From a virus: a stretch of 43,680 nt of DNA. The position numbers and the translations under genes are program-made. The stretch lies in IMG/VR virus record IMGVR_UViG_3300034200_001984, positions 1 through 43,680 of that record; one strand, 5' to 3'. Each line of letters starts with the position of its first letter. The first letter of the stretch is position 1. Positions 8,182-15,184 of this stretch are shown piece by piece. The notes under the pieces are model-generated. The model worked only from the letters and a program-made list of their open reading frames with translations, was not told the DNA's origin and did no database searches.

Positions 8182-8329
8182 TTAATTTTTAGTTTTAGGC
8201 CCATCTTTTTTAGACTTCCACTTTATTTGATCAAAGTTTTCGTAAAATTTATTGCTGATATTTCTAGGTTTATCACCTTTACCAGCATCACTTTTTTGTT
8301 TGAAAATTGAATCGTTTTTATCAGATATA
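8182..8329 (-). other. Orphan coding frame without ATG, 'GDKPRN' phage motif
   Basis: Downstream of the 67-residue gene, the +1 frame reads about 49 codons to a TAA at 8182. It contains AGKGDKPRNISNKFYENFD, a motif I recognise from small phage proteins (GDKPRN...Y..NFD..W). There is no ATG/GTG/TTG at its beginning. It begins exactly at the A7 run that ends the preceding gene, so it may be a frameshift extension of that gene or a separate gene with its start lost. Confidence 0.45.
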
Positions 8330-8524
8330 TTTTTTTAATTTATTATAAGTTTTGAGCAGTCTTTTGAAGCCCTTGCTGGACGCAACTCCCCCTATTACCC
8401 AGTCGTCTCTGTCTGTCTGTTCGCTTACCCACTTTTCAATAAGTTTTACAGCCTCTACGACTTCAGTTGGTGGAGTTTTTGGATCAGTTTTTGTTTTAAT
8501 ATTTTCTTGATTTGTAATTCTCAT
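8321..8524 (-). CDS. Hypothetical protein, possibly continued by +1 frameshift
   Basis: 67 residues, Lys/Thr-rich N-terminus followed by a helical segment (VVEAVKLIEKWVSEQ) and DDWVIGGVASSKGFKRLL. Its 3' end is TTA followed by AAAAAAA and a TGA six bases later. A +1 shift in that A7 run would add the GDKPRN-containing 49 codons downstream. No family recognised. Confidence 0.55.
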   Translation of the reverse strand: MRITNQENIKTKTDPKTPPTEVVEAVKLIEKWVSEQTDRDDWVIGGVASSKGFKRLLKTYNKLKKYI

Positions 8525-8560
8525 ATTATATTTATTTTTAACAACGTCAAGAAATAAAAA

Positions 8561-9115
8561 TCACCAGACCCATCCAGCTTTAGGGACAAACAAATTTCCA
8601 CCTTGATGTTGTTTCCATTGTTTTACTGGTGTTACCAAGTCTTTATCGAGCCTTTGGGAGGCAAATCTTAAAATTCTTAAATTTGGCCAAGCCATAGGTC
8701 TAACTTGGAGAACTTCGTCAAGTGCTTCTACCGGAGTTTTGCCCTGTAATACCCAGGAGATTATTCCTACTGCTGTTGATCTAGACACGCCAGCAAAGCA
8801 ATTAATCCCAAGATTATAAACAATGCTGGAATCAACCAGCGGTTCGATAAAAGAAATAATATTATTGACATGTTGTTCTCTTGGCCCTTTTTCTTCTATG
8901 TTTTTTTGGATATACGGCTCGCTGTCTTCATCAGACCAATCATAAAAATATTGTGCAAAATGTTTAATATTTCTTTTGCATAAATTGCCTCTCATCATTC
9001 TGATTTTATTCTCGTCCTCTTCATCGACTGTAGAAATCCAAGCGTTTTGCTTGACTTCCTTGAAAGAAAGAGACACGGCATCGGAAAGATCTGTTATTGT
9101 GACGCTATTTATCAT
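8561..9115 (-). CDS. Dual-specificity phosphatase-like protein
   Basis: 184 residues. Residues 105-114 read NCFAGVSRST, matching the Cys-x5-Arg phosphate-binding loop of protein tyrosine and dual-specificity phosphatases (C106, R112). The usual preceding His is Asn. The segment after the loop (GIISWVLQGKTPVEALDEVLQVRP) is the expected helix pair with an alternating 'AL..V...RP' pattern. An acidic DWSDED around 59-64 could supply the general acid. It may remove phosphate from host or phage proteins, nucleotides or RNA ends. It overlaps the next gene by 11 bases. Confidence 0.75.
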   Translation of the reverse strand: MINSVTITDLSDAVSLSFKEVKQNAWISTVDEEDENKIRMMRGNLCKRNIKHFAQYFYDWSDEDSEPYIQKNIEEKGPREQHVNNIISFIEPLVDSSIVYNLGINCFAGVSRSTAVGIISWVLQGKTPVEALDEVLQVRPMAWPNLRILRFASQRLDKDLVTPVKQWKQHQGGNLFVPKAGWVW

Positions 9116-9314
9116 TAAATTTATTTAAAAATTGACCGAGATCCCAACTATAAACGCCGTGATCTCCATCATCGAGGATGGGGCAAGTCTTCCCCCTCAT
9201 GAAATTATCCCATTCTTCTCGTAATTCGTTTGGAATGTTTATCAAAATTTCGCTTTCTTTAATGGCTTGAGCCTCTAAAGATTTTTCATTGAGAATTTGC
9301 GCCCAATTTTTCAT
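9105..9314 (-). CDS. Hypothetical protein
   Basis: 69 residues, acidic, helical N-terminus (NWAQILNEKSLEAQAIKES), then a Gly/Asp-rich DDGDHGVYSWDLGQFL. It is coupled to both neighbours by short overlaps: 4 bases upstream, 11 downstream into the phosphatase. No family recognised. Confidence 0.55.
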   Translation of the reverse strand: MKNWAQILNEKSLEAQAIKESEILINIPNELREEWDNFMRGKTCPILDDGDHGVYSWDLGQFLNKFNDK

Positions 9315-9796
9315 ATTATTAAGGACAATACTTTTTCAGTATTTTGGATGATATCATTGTATCCTTTTAATTTATTGATAAGGTAGTCTTCCCCAACCAT
9401 CAAGGGCTTTCCGTGATCTGTGATCACTAATTTATTACCAGTACCACTATTGATAATGTAACCATATCCATCCATTTCCCATTGGTGATGCAGGATTCTA
9501 AATTTGGAAACAATTTTGCCAAATTCTTTTTCTATTTTTTTCTCAAGCCCACTTGAATGCGGTAAATCATCCCAGGATCCAACTATTTTCGGATAGTCTG
9601 CATAACCTTCCATGAATTCACAATCGGCAGGAGTGATATCGAAATCCGTTTTAATATTTTCCATGGCTTCTTTAAAATTAAATTTATTTCCATCGCTATA
9701 AGATGTTTTCAAGTTAATTTCTTGCAGTTTATTTTTGGCTTTAAGAAGAGCCACTTCTGATTCTAATTCCTCTACTCTTTGTTCAATGTATTTCAT
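9311..9796 (-). CDS. Hypothetical protein with N-terminal coiled coil
   Basis: 161 residues. The first ~27 residues (QRVEELESEVALLKAKN) form a clear heptad coiled coil, likely an oligomerisation handle. The rest is a soluble mixed domain with HHQWEMDGYGYIINSG and DHGKPLMVGEDYL. A good ribosome site (AGGAGATATTT) lies inside the end of the preceding 50-codon gene. Family not recognised. Confidence 0.65.
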   Translation of the reverse strand: MKYIEQRVEELESEVALLKAKNKLQEINLKTSYSDGNKFNFKEAMENIKTDFDITPADCEFMEGYADYPKIVGSWDDLPHSSGLEKKIEKEFGKIVSKFRILHHQWEMDGYGYIINSGTGNKLVITDHGKPLMVGEDYLINKLKGYNDIIQNTEKVLSLII

Positions 9797-9935
9797 AAAT
9801 ATCTCCTATATCATACTGTGTCCAAGTGTGTTTGTCTACTAAAACTTCAACCAATCCTTCGCTTTCATCTTCTACATAAAATGAATAGCGTTTAAAAAAC
9901 CAAAAGCCCCACTTGTCTTTATGGTAAATTTTCAT
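9783..9935 (-). CDS. Small hypothetical protein (50 aa)
   Basis: ATG at 9935 overlaps the stop of the upstream AbrB-like gene as ATGA. The frame encodes MKIYHKDKWGFWFFKRYSF, then an acidic EDESEGLVEVLVDKHTW, and stops at 9783, overlapping the next start by 14 bases. The junctions on both sides and the aromatic, non-random composition support a real gene. No family known. Confidence 0.65.
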   Translation of the reverse strand: MKIYHKDKWGFWFFKRYSFYVEDESEGLVEVLVDKHTWTQYDIGDIYEIH

Positions 9936-10207
9936 TTATATTGCTCTAAGCCTTTCTCCAGAAGATCTGAAATAACTTCATTAATTGAAACGTCTTTGTC
10001 GCAAGACTCTTGAATGAGAAATTCAAGAATTTCCCTGCTGCATTCTGCTAAATCAATATCAACTGTGGCAAATTTTTCGAGCAAAATTCCTTCACTTGTC
10101 TCCTTGATGGAAAATTTATCTCCCTGTTTAATATTTAATTGTGCGAGTTCATCTTCTGTGAATTTAACACAGACCTCTCCTGTTGGTTCTACGGTTTTCT
10201 TTATCAT
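9932..10207 (-). CDS. AbrB/SpoVT-like protein, putative antitoxin-type DNA binder
   Basis: 91 residues. The first ~45 read as a swapped-hairpin AbrB fold: EVCVKFTEDELAQLNIKQGD followed by KFSIKETSEGILLEKF, i.e. the 'L.l..GD...i....g.i.i' pattern. The remainder (EFLIQESCDKDVSINEVISD) is a helical ribbon/oligomerisation tail. Such proteins bind operator DNA as dimers and often serve as antitoxins or regulators. No toxin partner is obvious beside it. It overlaps the next small gene by ATGA. Confidence 0.65.
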   Translation of the reverse strand: MIKKTVEPTGEVCVKFTEDELAQLNIKQGDKFSIKETSEGILLEKFATVDIDLAECSREILEFLIQESCDKDVSINEVISDLLEKGLEQYK

Positions 10208-10545
10208 ATAAGTTTTTCTAGCAATTCTTTTTCGTTACAAACAAATTCACAATCAGTCCAGTCTCTGCTTTGAACGCTATTGTCCAATTTGTCATCTAAA
10301 ATTGTGCAGGCAGTTTTTAGTGCTTTTTTTGCATCCTTACTCAACTTAGATTTCAATAGTGTTAAAACAGCTTCGACATCGTCATCATCTAAATCAAATC
10401 TTAGCTTACTACCATCATACTTTGATCCATATCCAAAGTCAAGTATTAATTCTACATGGGGATCAAATTCTCCAAAACATTTTCCAGAAAAATCAGAATA
10501 ATAAACTGCTTCTTCTCGCTGTGCTGGTCTAGTTGTTTTTTTCAT
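10204..10545 (-). CDS. Hypothetical protein
   Basis: 113 residues with an acidic core (RFDLDDDDVEAVLTLLKSK) and a conserved-looking FGEFDPHVELILDFGYGSKYD. Its start overlaps the end of the upstream gene by 17 bases, and its stop overlaps the AbrB-like start. Resembles a phage hypothetical family but I cannot name it. Confidence 0.6.
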   Translation of the reverse strand: MKKTTRPAQREEAVYYSDFSGKCFGEFDPHVELILDFGYGSKYDGSKLRFDLDDDDVEAVLTLLKSKLSKDAKKALKTACTILDDKLDNSVQSRDWTDCEFVCNEKELLEKLI

Positions 10546-10840
10546 TTATGTACTCCTTAACTGTTTCCCAAAGAGATTCAATATTGTGGCAAATCTCTGT
10601 ACCATCTACATCAAATGCTTGTAGAGGTTCTTTACCACCAAAGCTAGGTCTTTCGTGTAGATACCAATCAATCCAATCCTTACCTTCTACATTGAAAGTA
10701 GATAGCATTAAAGCTCCAATTACTTCTTGGTAAATTTCATCATAGTCTATCAAATTTATACCCAACTGATACAAAGAATGGGAACGTTCTCTGCATTTTT
10801 CTAAGTTTTTAATTAACTTTTCAAATCGCGTGTAGTTCAT
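10529..10840 (-). CDS. Hypothetical protein
   Basis: 103 residues, largely helical. Contains EGKDWIDWYLHERPSFGGK and a C-terminal ESLWETVKEYINEKNN. The 'DW..W' patch recurs in small phage proteins of unknown role. Coupled to the following gene by overlap. Confidence 0.6.
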   Translation of the reverse strand: MNYTRFEKLIKNLEKCRERSHSLYQLGINLIDYDEIYQEVIGALMLSTFNVEGKDWIDWYLHERPSFGGKEPLQAFDVDGTEICHNIESLWETVKEYINEKNN

Positions 10841-10841
10841 A

Positions 10842-11099
10842 TTAAAATTCTATTTTAAGAGTCGTAAAAACATTAGTTTCTTTTATTTCATTTTTAAAAC
10901 AATCGAGATCAACATTCAATGCATTAGAAATACTAATCAGGATTTTATGATCTTCGTATATTTTAAATAGATGTTCAATTTTGTTGCTTGATGTCAATTG
11001 TTTATTATTTTGTTGAGAATAGTTTGTATTACCATCAAATTTAACTTGTGCATAACTAATATTAGCACATATTAAGAGCAAAGCAACTATAAGTTTCAT
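10842..11099 (-). CDS. Secreted or periplasmic small protein
   Basis: 85 residues beginning MKLIVALLLICANISYAQV, a textbook Sec signal peptide with an AxA-like site (SYA). The mature part is Asn/Gln-rich (NTNYSQQNNKQLTSSNK) then helical, with one Cys. A secreted phage accessory protein could act in the envelope during infection. Function unknown. It overlaps the 197-residue gene upstream by 4 bases. Confidence 0.6.
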   Translation of the reverse strand: MKLIVALLLICANISYAQVKFDGNTNYSQQNNKQLTSSNKIEHLFKIYEDHKILISISNALNVDLDCFKNEIKETNVFTTLKIEF

Positions 11100-11689
11100 A
11101 GTATATTTCTAATAATAGAGTATCGAATAGTATCAAAAAAGCGAGACATTGAATAGCAGCCTTTTTCTATTTTCTTCCACAACCAAAACCAACCAGAGTA
11201 TTTTCTAAGTTTGTAAGAGAAGCTATTTTGTTTGCTCTCATAGGTCTTCCAATATTCATCCATCTTTATTTTACGGTTTTCGTATTTTTCTACTTTAGCC
11301 AACTCTAGCTTATCTAGCTTCCCGTAAACAAAATATGCATCAAAATCTACCCAAATATCTTGTTCGTCCGTAAAATTCAAAGTCTCATAAAAAGTAATCT
11401 TGCCATGAAAATCTACTTTTTTGGTCTCTTGTTTTACTATCTTTTGATCTTTGACGATATTCCAAGGCTTGTGGTCTTTTTGCTTCTTTTCTTCTTCTGT
11501 ATAATAAGTGTACTCGTACTCTATTACCTCTTCCAATAGTTCCCCGTCTTCTGAAATAATATAAGTCTCCAAACAATTATCCAAATCTTTAGTTTGGAAT
11601 TGAGTTTCGTTCCACTTCACAGAAAGACCTTTAAGTTCATCTGTTAGTGGTAAATTTTTTTTGCATTTTATGTATGAAAACATTCCCAT
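11096..11689 (-). CDS. Conserved phage hypothetical (MGMFSYIKC family)
   Basis: 197 residues. The N-terminus MGMFSYIKCKKNLPLTDEL, then VKWNETQFQTKDLDNCLETY, is a pattern I associate with a widespread phage hypothetical family. It continues with a charged region rich in Glu/Lys and ends with an aromatic, basic tail (YSGWFWLWKKIEKGCY). The tail was possibly added, as most relatives I recall end earlier. No function is known. Confidence 0.65.
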   Translation of the reverse strand: MGMFSYIKCKKNLPLTDELKGLSVKWNETQFQTKDLDNCLETYIISEDGELLEEVIEYEYTYYTEEEKKQKDHKPWNIVKDQKIVKQETKKVDFHGKITFYETLNFTDEQDIWVDFDAYFVYGKLDKLELAKVEKYENRKIKMDEYWKTYESKQNSFSYKLRKYSGWFWLWKKIEKGCYSMSRFFDTIRYSIIRNIL

Positions 11690-11693
11690 AGTA

Positions 11694-12377
11694 TTAATTT
11701 ATTAGTTTATTGTTTTTCCAAGATTGTAGCGTATATTTGAAAGGTTGTCCAGAAATATTTTCTACTAAATTCAGCATTTGTTCAGCTATTTCTCTAATTT
11801 CTAATTGAGCGTGTTCGCTATTTCTAAGTTTTTGAAAATTTGCAAAGCTCCTCATGTTGAACATAATATCTGCTTGAATTTGAGAATTATAGGTTTTAAA
11901 AAATCTAGCTGACTCTTTTGCTCTTTTTCTTCCAAGGTTTGGTTCTAAGTCTTTGATGCATTGATGATAAAGAGTGTTTCCAAGTTCAGTATAGTCTTTA
12001 AGGATATTCACCCAACTATCTTCCATTACCCCTAAGATATTTTCTTCTGGATTAAAAGATGATTTTATATCTTCCCAATCTAAAGGAATATAATACTTGT
12101 CTTCTTTTAATTCTTTATACCTTGCAGATTCAGCATTAATACTTGATAATCTATGCTTCAGTAAATGTATATGAGATGCAATATCACAGTTTATGAGAAA
12201 ATGAATAGACGATTTTTCAAAGCAAGTATGGTGTCCTTCAGACCACAGTGTATTAATCATTTTATCGATTCTGTTTCTTTTTTCCTCAGTCAAAGTTCTG
12301 CTTGTCGATGTCCACGCTGAACATGCAATAATCTCGTCGCTACCATAATATCCAATTAATTCTACTTTGTTATTCAT
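11694..12377 (-). CDS. thyX: Flavin-dependent thymidylate synthase ThyX
   Basis: 227 residues. Converts dUMP to dTMP with FAD, NADPH and methylene-tetrahydrofolate, feeding phage DNA synthesis. The ThyX signature is at 74-87 (KHRLSSINAESARY: H75, R76, S84, R86), and SEGHHTCFEKSSIHFLI precedes it as in the family. The C-terminal QIQADIMFNMRSFANF carries further conserved Arg and Asn. Length is normal. Its ATG overlaps the stop of an HNH endonuclease gene (ATGA). A second, truncated copy of its first 17 codons lies upstream of that endonuclease gene. The codon-level differences between copies are described in the findings. Confidence 0.93.
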   Translation of the reverse strand: MNNKVELIGYYGSDEIIACSAWTSTSRTLTEEKRNRIDKMINTLWSEGHHTCFEKSSIHFLINCDIASHIHLLKHRLSSINAESARYKELKEDKYYIPLDWEDIKSSFNPEENILGVMEDSWVNILKDYTELGNTLYHQCIKDLEPNLGRKRAKESARFFKTYNSQIQADIMFNMRSFANFQKLRNSEHAQLEIREIAEQMLNLVENISGQPFKYTLQSWKNNKLIN

Positions 12378-13108
12378 GATTGATCTGTATAGTATTTTTG
12401 TTTTAGTTCTTCTATTGTAATTTCACTACTTGAATTTTTTTGCAAGTTTTGTTTAGCGGGAATGTATCTAAGATTGTGATAAGACGAAACAATTTCAACT
12501 TCAATATTATTATTAAATGCTTCCGATATTGAAAGAATATGATCTAAATGATGTCCTTCATTTTTAGTACCTTTAATTAATTTTTTATATTTTCTTGCAT
12601 TTCTATGACTTAGTGATCTTACATCGTATTGATATTTCTCCCATTCATTCAGTCTATTATAGTCAATTTTTCTTAACTTTGCGAACCACTCCGGATTGTC
12701 TGCACATGAAGAAAGCCATTTTGGTGGCAGGTTTTCATATCTTTTAAGATTGGTCTCGCGTATTTTATTTTTTGTATCCTCGCTATGATTATATGATCCA
12801 ATGGGTCTATTATTACCTCTCTTTGCAGCAGCAGCTTTGTAGTTTAGAATCTGTTCATCAGTTCTTTTTCTGCCTGTGTTAGTTCTTGATATTTTTTCCC
12901 TGTACTCATCTGTAATATAGGATTTATCTTTTTTAAAATTGAGTGGAATATTATGTTTATTCGCAATGTAGTAAACTCTTCTAGCTTTATTATCTCTCAG
13001 TAAATTATATTTTATCGCTAACTCTTTCGGTGTAAAATTTCCAGATGAAGCGTCAATTTTAAATTCTTCTAAATTAATGTTTATTTTTTCGTATTGTTGT
13101 TTACTCAT
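12374..13108 (-). CDS. Free-standing HNH homing endonuclease
   Basis: 244 residues. The C-terminal third holds GHHLDHILSISEAFNN and NLRYIPAKQNLQKN, an HNH catalytic pattern (H-H..D-H, then N-L, then N). The N-terminal half has helix-turn-helix-like FTPKELAIKYNL and a NUMOD-like basic segment (SRTNTGRKRTDEQILNYKAAAAKRG), as in phage homing enzymes that bind long DNA sites. It sits between a truncated thyX 5' end and an intact thyX, overlapping the latter by four bases. A TATAAATA box (13114-13121) just upstream resembles a T4-type late promoter, which several T4 homing genes use. Confidence 0.85.
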   Translation of the reverse strand: MSKQQYEKININLEEFKIDASSGNFTPKELAIKYNLLRDNKARRVYYIANKHNIPLNFKKDKSYITDEYREKISRTNTGRKRTDEQILNYKAAAAKRGNNRPIGSYNHSEDTKNKIRETNLKRYENLPPKWLSSCADNPEWFAKLRKIDYNRLNEWEKYQYDVRSLSHRNARKYKKLIKGTKNEGHHLDHILSISEAFNNNIEVEIVSSYHNLRYIPAKQNLQKNSSSEITIEELKQKYYTDQS

Positions 13109-13113
13109 AATAT

Positions 13114-13121
13114 TATTTATA
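13114..13121 (-). promoter_or_regulatory. Late-promoter-like TATAAATA box
   Basis: On the minus strand TATAAATA lies 6 bases before the HNH ATG. It equals the T4 late-promoter core. Similar (G)ATAAATA boxes precede both LAGLIDADG genes, which hints at shared timing. The distance to the start is short. Confidence 0.35.
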
Positions 13122-13144
13122 CTAAAAAGTGAACAAATTCTTTT

Positions 13145-13213
13145 TCAAACTAAAAATTTATTAATTTCATCACTGCCATAATAACCCAATAATTCTACTG
13201 TGTTTTTAATCAT
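13145..13213 (-). pseudogene. thyX: Truncated 5' end of thyX (first 17 codons)
   Basis: The ATG at 13213 opens a 22-codon frame, MIKNTVELLGYYGSDEI followed by NKFLV and a stop. Residues 1-17 match the start of the intact ThyX (MNNKVELIGYYGSDEI), then identity ends abruptly. Over the shared VEL.GYYGSDEI stretch most Gly, Ser, Asp and Glu codons differ at the third base between the copies. This is a scar of insertion by the HNH gene, with the downstream copy supplying a recoded, complete gene. Confidence 0.85.
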
Positions 13214-13217
13214 AGAT

Positions 13218-13835
13218 TTAAGTCCAGAAGTAGTTTCTGCGTTTTACGAGTTCTGTTAAAATTTCTGTATCTCGTTTTTCGATCTCTTCTTCGATTCTAT
13301 TAACTTCCCTATATTTAACTTCATAAGGAATGCCGTCGTCTTTCATGTACATTCTGGTTGTTCCGTCTTCTTGTGGAATGCGCTCGAACATTTCTTCAAT
13401 TGGTTTAGAAGGAGGATAAGCATTTTGTAGATCAATTTCCAATTGAGGTCTAATTTTAGTTACGTATTCATAAGCTTCTTCCAGCCATTTTGCAAATTCA
13501 CTATGTTTTTCTGTTGCTTCCCAATCTACAATATCTGCTTTAAATTCGTCTTCATAAAAAGCTTTAATCATTTCAAAGTTAACACTTACTACCATTTCGG
13601 TAATATCAACCCAAGTGCGAGGAATTGCTTTTCTAATACGTTGGTTTTGAGGCTTGAATATTGGTTTAATCTTATCGTAATATGTCATTCTCCAGCTATA
13701 AGGAAATAAATCCCAAGCATCCCAAAAGCCATATTTTTCAAAAATATAACTCCTTATTTTTCCGAAAAGAGTTTTATCCTTTTTAGGAAAATCTTTCAAG
13801 CAGTGATTTTTAGCTATAAATTTTTCTTCGTTCAT
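13218..13835 (-). CDS. Conserved phage hypothetical protein
   Basis: 205 residues, charged and aromatic, with GFWDAWDLFPYSWRMTYYDK near the start and EDEFKADIVDWEATEKHSEF later. The C-terminal 40 residues are helical (REVNRIEEEIEKRDTEI). It lies upstream of the thyX remnant with a 4-base spacer and is coupled to the 94-residue gene before it. I recognise the general pattern as a phage hypothetical without a named function. Confidence 0.62.
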   Translation of the reverse strand: MNEEKFIAKNHCLKDFPKKDKTLFGKIRSYIFEKYGFWDAWDLFPYSWRMTYYDKIKPIFKPQNQRIRKAIPRTWVDITEMVVSVNFEMIKAFYEDEFKADIVDWEATEKHSEFAKWLEEAYEYVTKIRPQLEIDLQNAYPPSKPIEEMFERIPQEDGTTRMYMKDDGIPYEVKYREVNRIEEEIEKRDTEILTELVKRRNYFWT

Positions 13836-14116
13836 TTTTTATTGATCCATTTAGTAAATTTTTCAGCAGTATCTTGCAAGTGTTTTTCACAAGCATTCAT
13901 AGCAGATTCTTCTGTCTTATAAAATTTATTAGAGACTCTTGTAGCATCATCATCAAATTTACTAAAAAATAAACATCCAACAAACCTTTTTGAGTCTCCC
14001 ATGCAATAGTATTCGTCTACGATATATTCCCAATTGATAATAGGTACTTTTGCAGAATGCCAGTAGCCAGATTTATCATCAAGCCATTTCTTCTTCCAAT
14101 TTAATTTAGTTTTCAT
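13832..14116 (-). CDS. Hypothetical protein
   Basis: 94 residues, basic, Trp-rich (KLNWKKKWLDDKSGYWHSAK), with a YCMGDSKRFVGCLFFSKFDD core and a helical tail. Overlaps both neighbours by ATGA-type junctions, so it is part of a coupled run. No family recognised. Confidence 0.58.
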   Translation of the reverse strand: MKTKLNWKKKWLDDKSGYWHSAKVPIINWEYIVDEYYCMGDSKRFVGCLFFSKFDDDATRVSNKFYKTEESAMNACEKHLQDTAEKFTKWINKK

Positions 14117-14523
14117 TTCAAGTTCACTAAATAATCTATATGCTTTTGAAGATTAGTCAAGTCTTCTTCTAGAATTCCGCAAACTTCTAATTTTGCCGTT
14201 GGTCCAGAATAACCCTCTCGGTCATGCAATTTTACTTCTGGGTAGTATCTTAAATCAAACTCAAAATAATCTTCAAACACTGGCATGAGTGCTTCAAGAT
14301 GAAGTCTTTTAAATTTTTCGTTTTTACTTTTAAACCCGAATTGCCAAAATGTTGAAGATTCTTCTATATCTGGTTTTTCTTTAGCAACTGACATATCTTT
14401 CCAGTTGCCACAATAACGACCATCAGAATACCAAAAGCATTGAAGAATCTCAAAGCCATTTTGCTTTAAAACTTCTCTAAAAGAATCTACTTTTTTAATT
14501 ATTTTTATTAATTCTGGACTCAT
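14113..14523 (-). CDS. Hypothetical protein
   Basis: About 136 residues from the internal ATG at 14523 (MSPELIKIIKKVDSFREVL). The longer frame starting at 14610 would overlap the upstream gene by over 100 bases, so the shorter start is preferred and has a GGA-type ribosome site. Contains FWYSDGRYCGNWKD and FDLRYYPEVKLHD. Family unknown. Confidence 0.58.
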   Translation of the reverse strand: MSPELIKIIKKVDSFREVLKQNGFEILQCFWYSDGRYCGNWKDMSVAKEKPDIEESSTFWQFGFKSKNEKFKRLHLEALMPVFEDYFEFDLRYYPEVKLHDREGYSGPTAKLEVCGILEEDLTNLQKHIDYLVNLK

Positions 14524-14815
14524 ATGTTTTTTCCAAAAATGTTCTGGCAATTTGTCCCATACTTTTCCAGTCTTCGTAAGTATCATCGCCATCAATAAAG
14601 ATATCCTCAATTGCCATTAATGCATCTATTGCAGCGTCTCGTTGTTTACATATCTCATTTACTTCCAGCATATTTTCTACTGCAAGTGTATCGTATTTTT
14701 CTTGTATTTCGTTAAGTTTTTTTTCAACTGAAAGGAATTGTTCTAAAGGAACAACAAAGGCAGACCTTTCATAATCTTGCGCTTCTTTATATTCTGCTTC
14801 TGTTAATTCTCTCAT
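14495..14815 (-). CDS. Hypothetical coiled-coil protein
   Basis: 106 residues, with a predicted coiled coil over LEQFLSVEKKLNEIQEKYDT and onwards, then EDIFIDGDDTYEDWKSMGQ. Such small helical proteins are frequent in phage accessory regions. Coupled to its neighbours. No function assigned. Confidence 0.58.
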   Translation of the reverse strand: MRELTEAEYKEAQDYERSAFVVPLEQFLSVEKKLNEIQEKYDTLAVENMLEVNEICKQRDAAIDALMAIEDIFIDGDDTYEDWKSMGQIARTFLEKTYESRINKNN

Positions 14816-15117
14816 TTTAAAATTTTTTCTTTTTGTTTCAATATTCTATCCTTTGCTTCAGACCAAAACTTTTGTCTTTCTTCTGCGTCTTTATCTGCTT
14901 TGGGTGTATCGCAAAGTTTCCAGAATGCATTATTGATCATTTTATCTCTTTGAGCATCAGTAATAAACTCACCGCTTCTATGACTATAGCTCCAATTATC
15001 CGCATTCTCTACAAGCTCTCTAATACCATCATTGTTACAAGAAACAATAAACATATTGATCTTGTGTAAGAAAGACTCATATTGCAAAATTTTTTCTTTG
15101 TTTGTGGGACTTTTCAT
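14812..15117 (-). CDS. Hypothetical protein, first gene of a minus-strand run
   Basis: 101 residues, Lys/Asp-rich and helical, with ADNWSYSHRSGEFITDAQRD in the centre and a basic coiled tail. It is the first gene after a consensus-quality sigma70-like promoter (15134-15162), so it leads the transcript running left through thyX. No family recognised. Confidence 0.58.
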   Translation of the reverse strand: MKSPTNKEKILQYESFLHKINMFIVSCNNDGIRELVENADNWSYSHRSGEFITDAQRDKMINNAFWKLCDTPKADKDAEERQKFWSEAKDRILKQKEKILK

Positions 15118-15133
15118 AATTTATTCGTGTAAT

Positions 15134-15162
15134 ATTATAATTCAATGTTGGTGTTTTGTCAA
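15134..15162 (-). promoter_or_regulatory. Consensus sigma70-type promoter
   Basis: On the minus strand TTGACA and TATAAT are separated by exactly 17 bases, a perfect housekeeping consensus, about 17 bases before the ATG of the 101-residue gene. It is the best match of a promoter family repeated through this region, probably an early phage promoter read by host RNA polymerase. Confidence 0.85.
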
Positions 15163-15170
15163 GATAAAAA

Positions 15171-15178
15171 GATAAATA
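15171..15178 (+). promoter_or_regulatory. Late-promoter-like GATAAATA box
   Basis: GATAAATA precedes the plus-strand LAGLIDADG gene by 7 bases. The same box stands before the second LAGLIDADG gene at 34250-34257. Confidence 0.35.
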
Positions 15179-15184
15179 TTATAT

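Noticed and set aside
11385-11576. Minus-strand 63-codon ORF in a second frame
   Set aside because: Nested in the conserved MGMFSYIKC gene in another frame. Arg-rich random composition.
12374-13213. Group I intron or intein in thyX
   Set aside because: The downstream thyX has its own ATG and complete N-terminus overlapping the HNH stop. Splicing would duplicate the first residues. No intron core visible.
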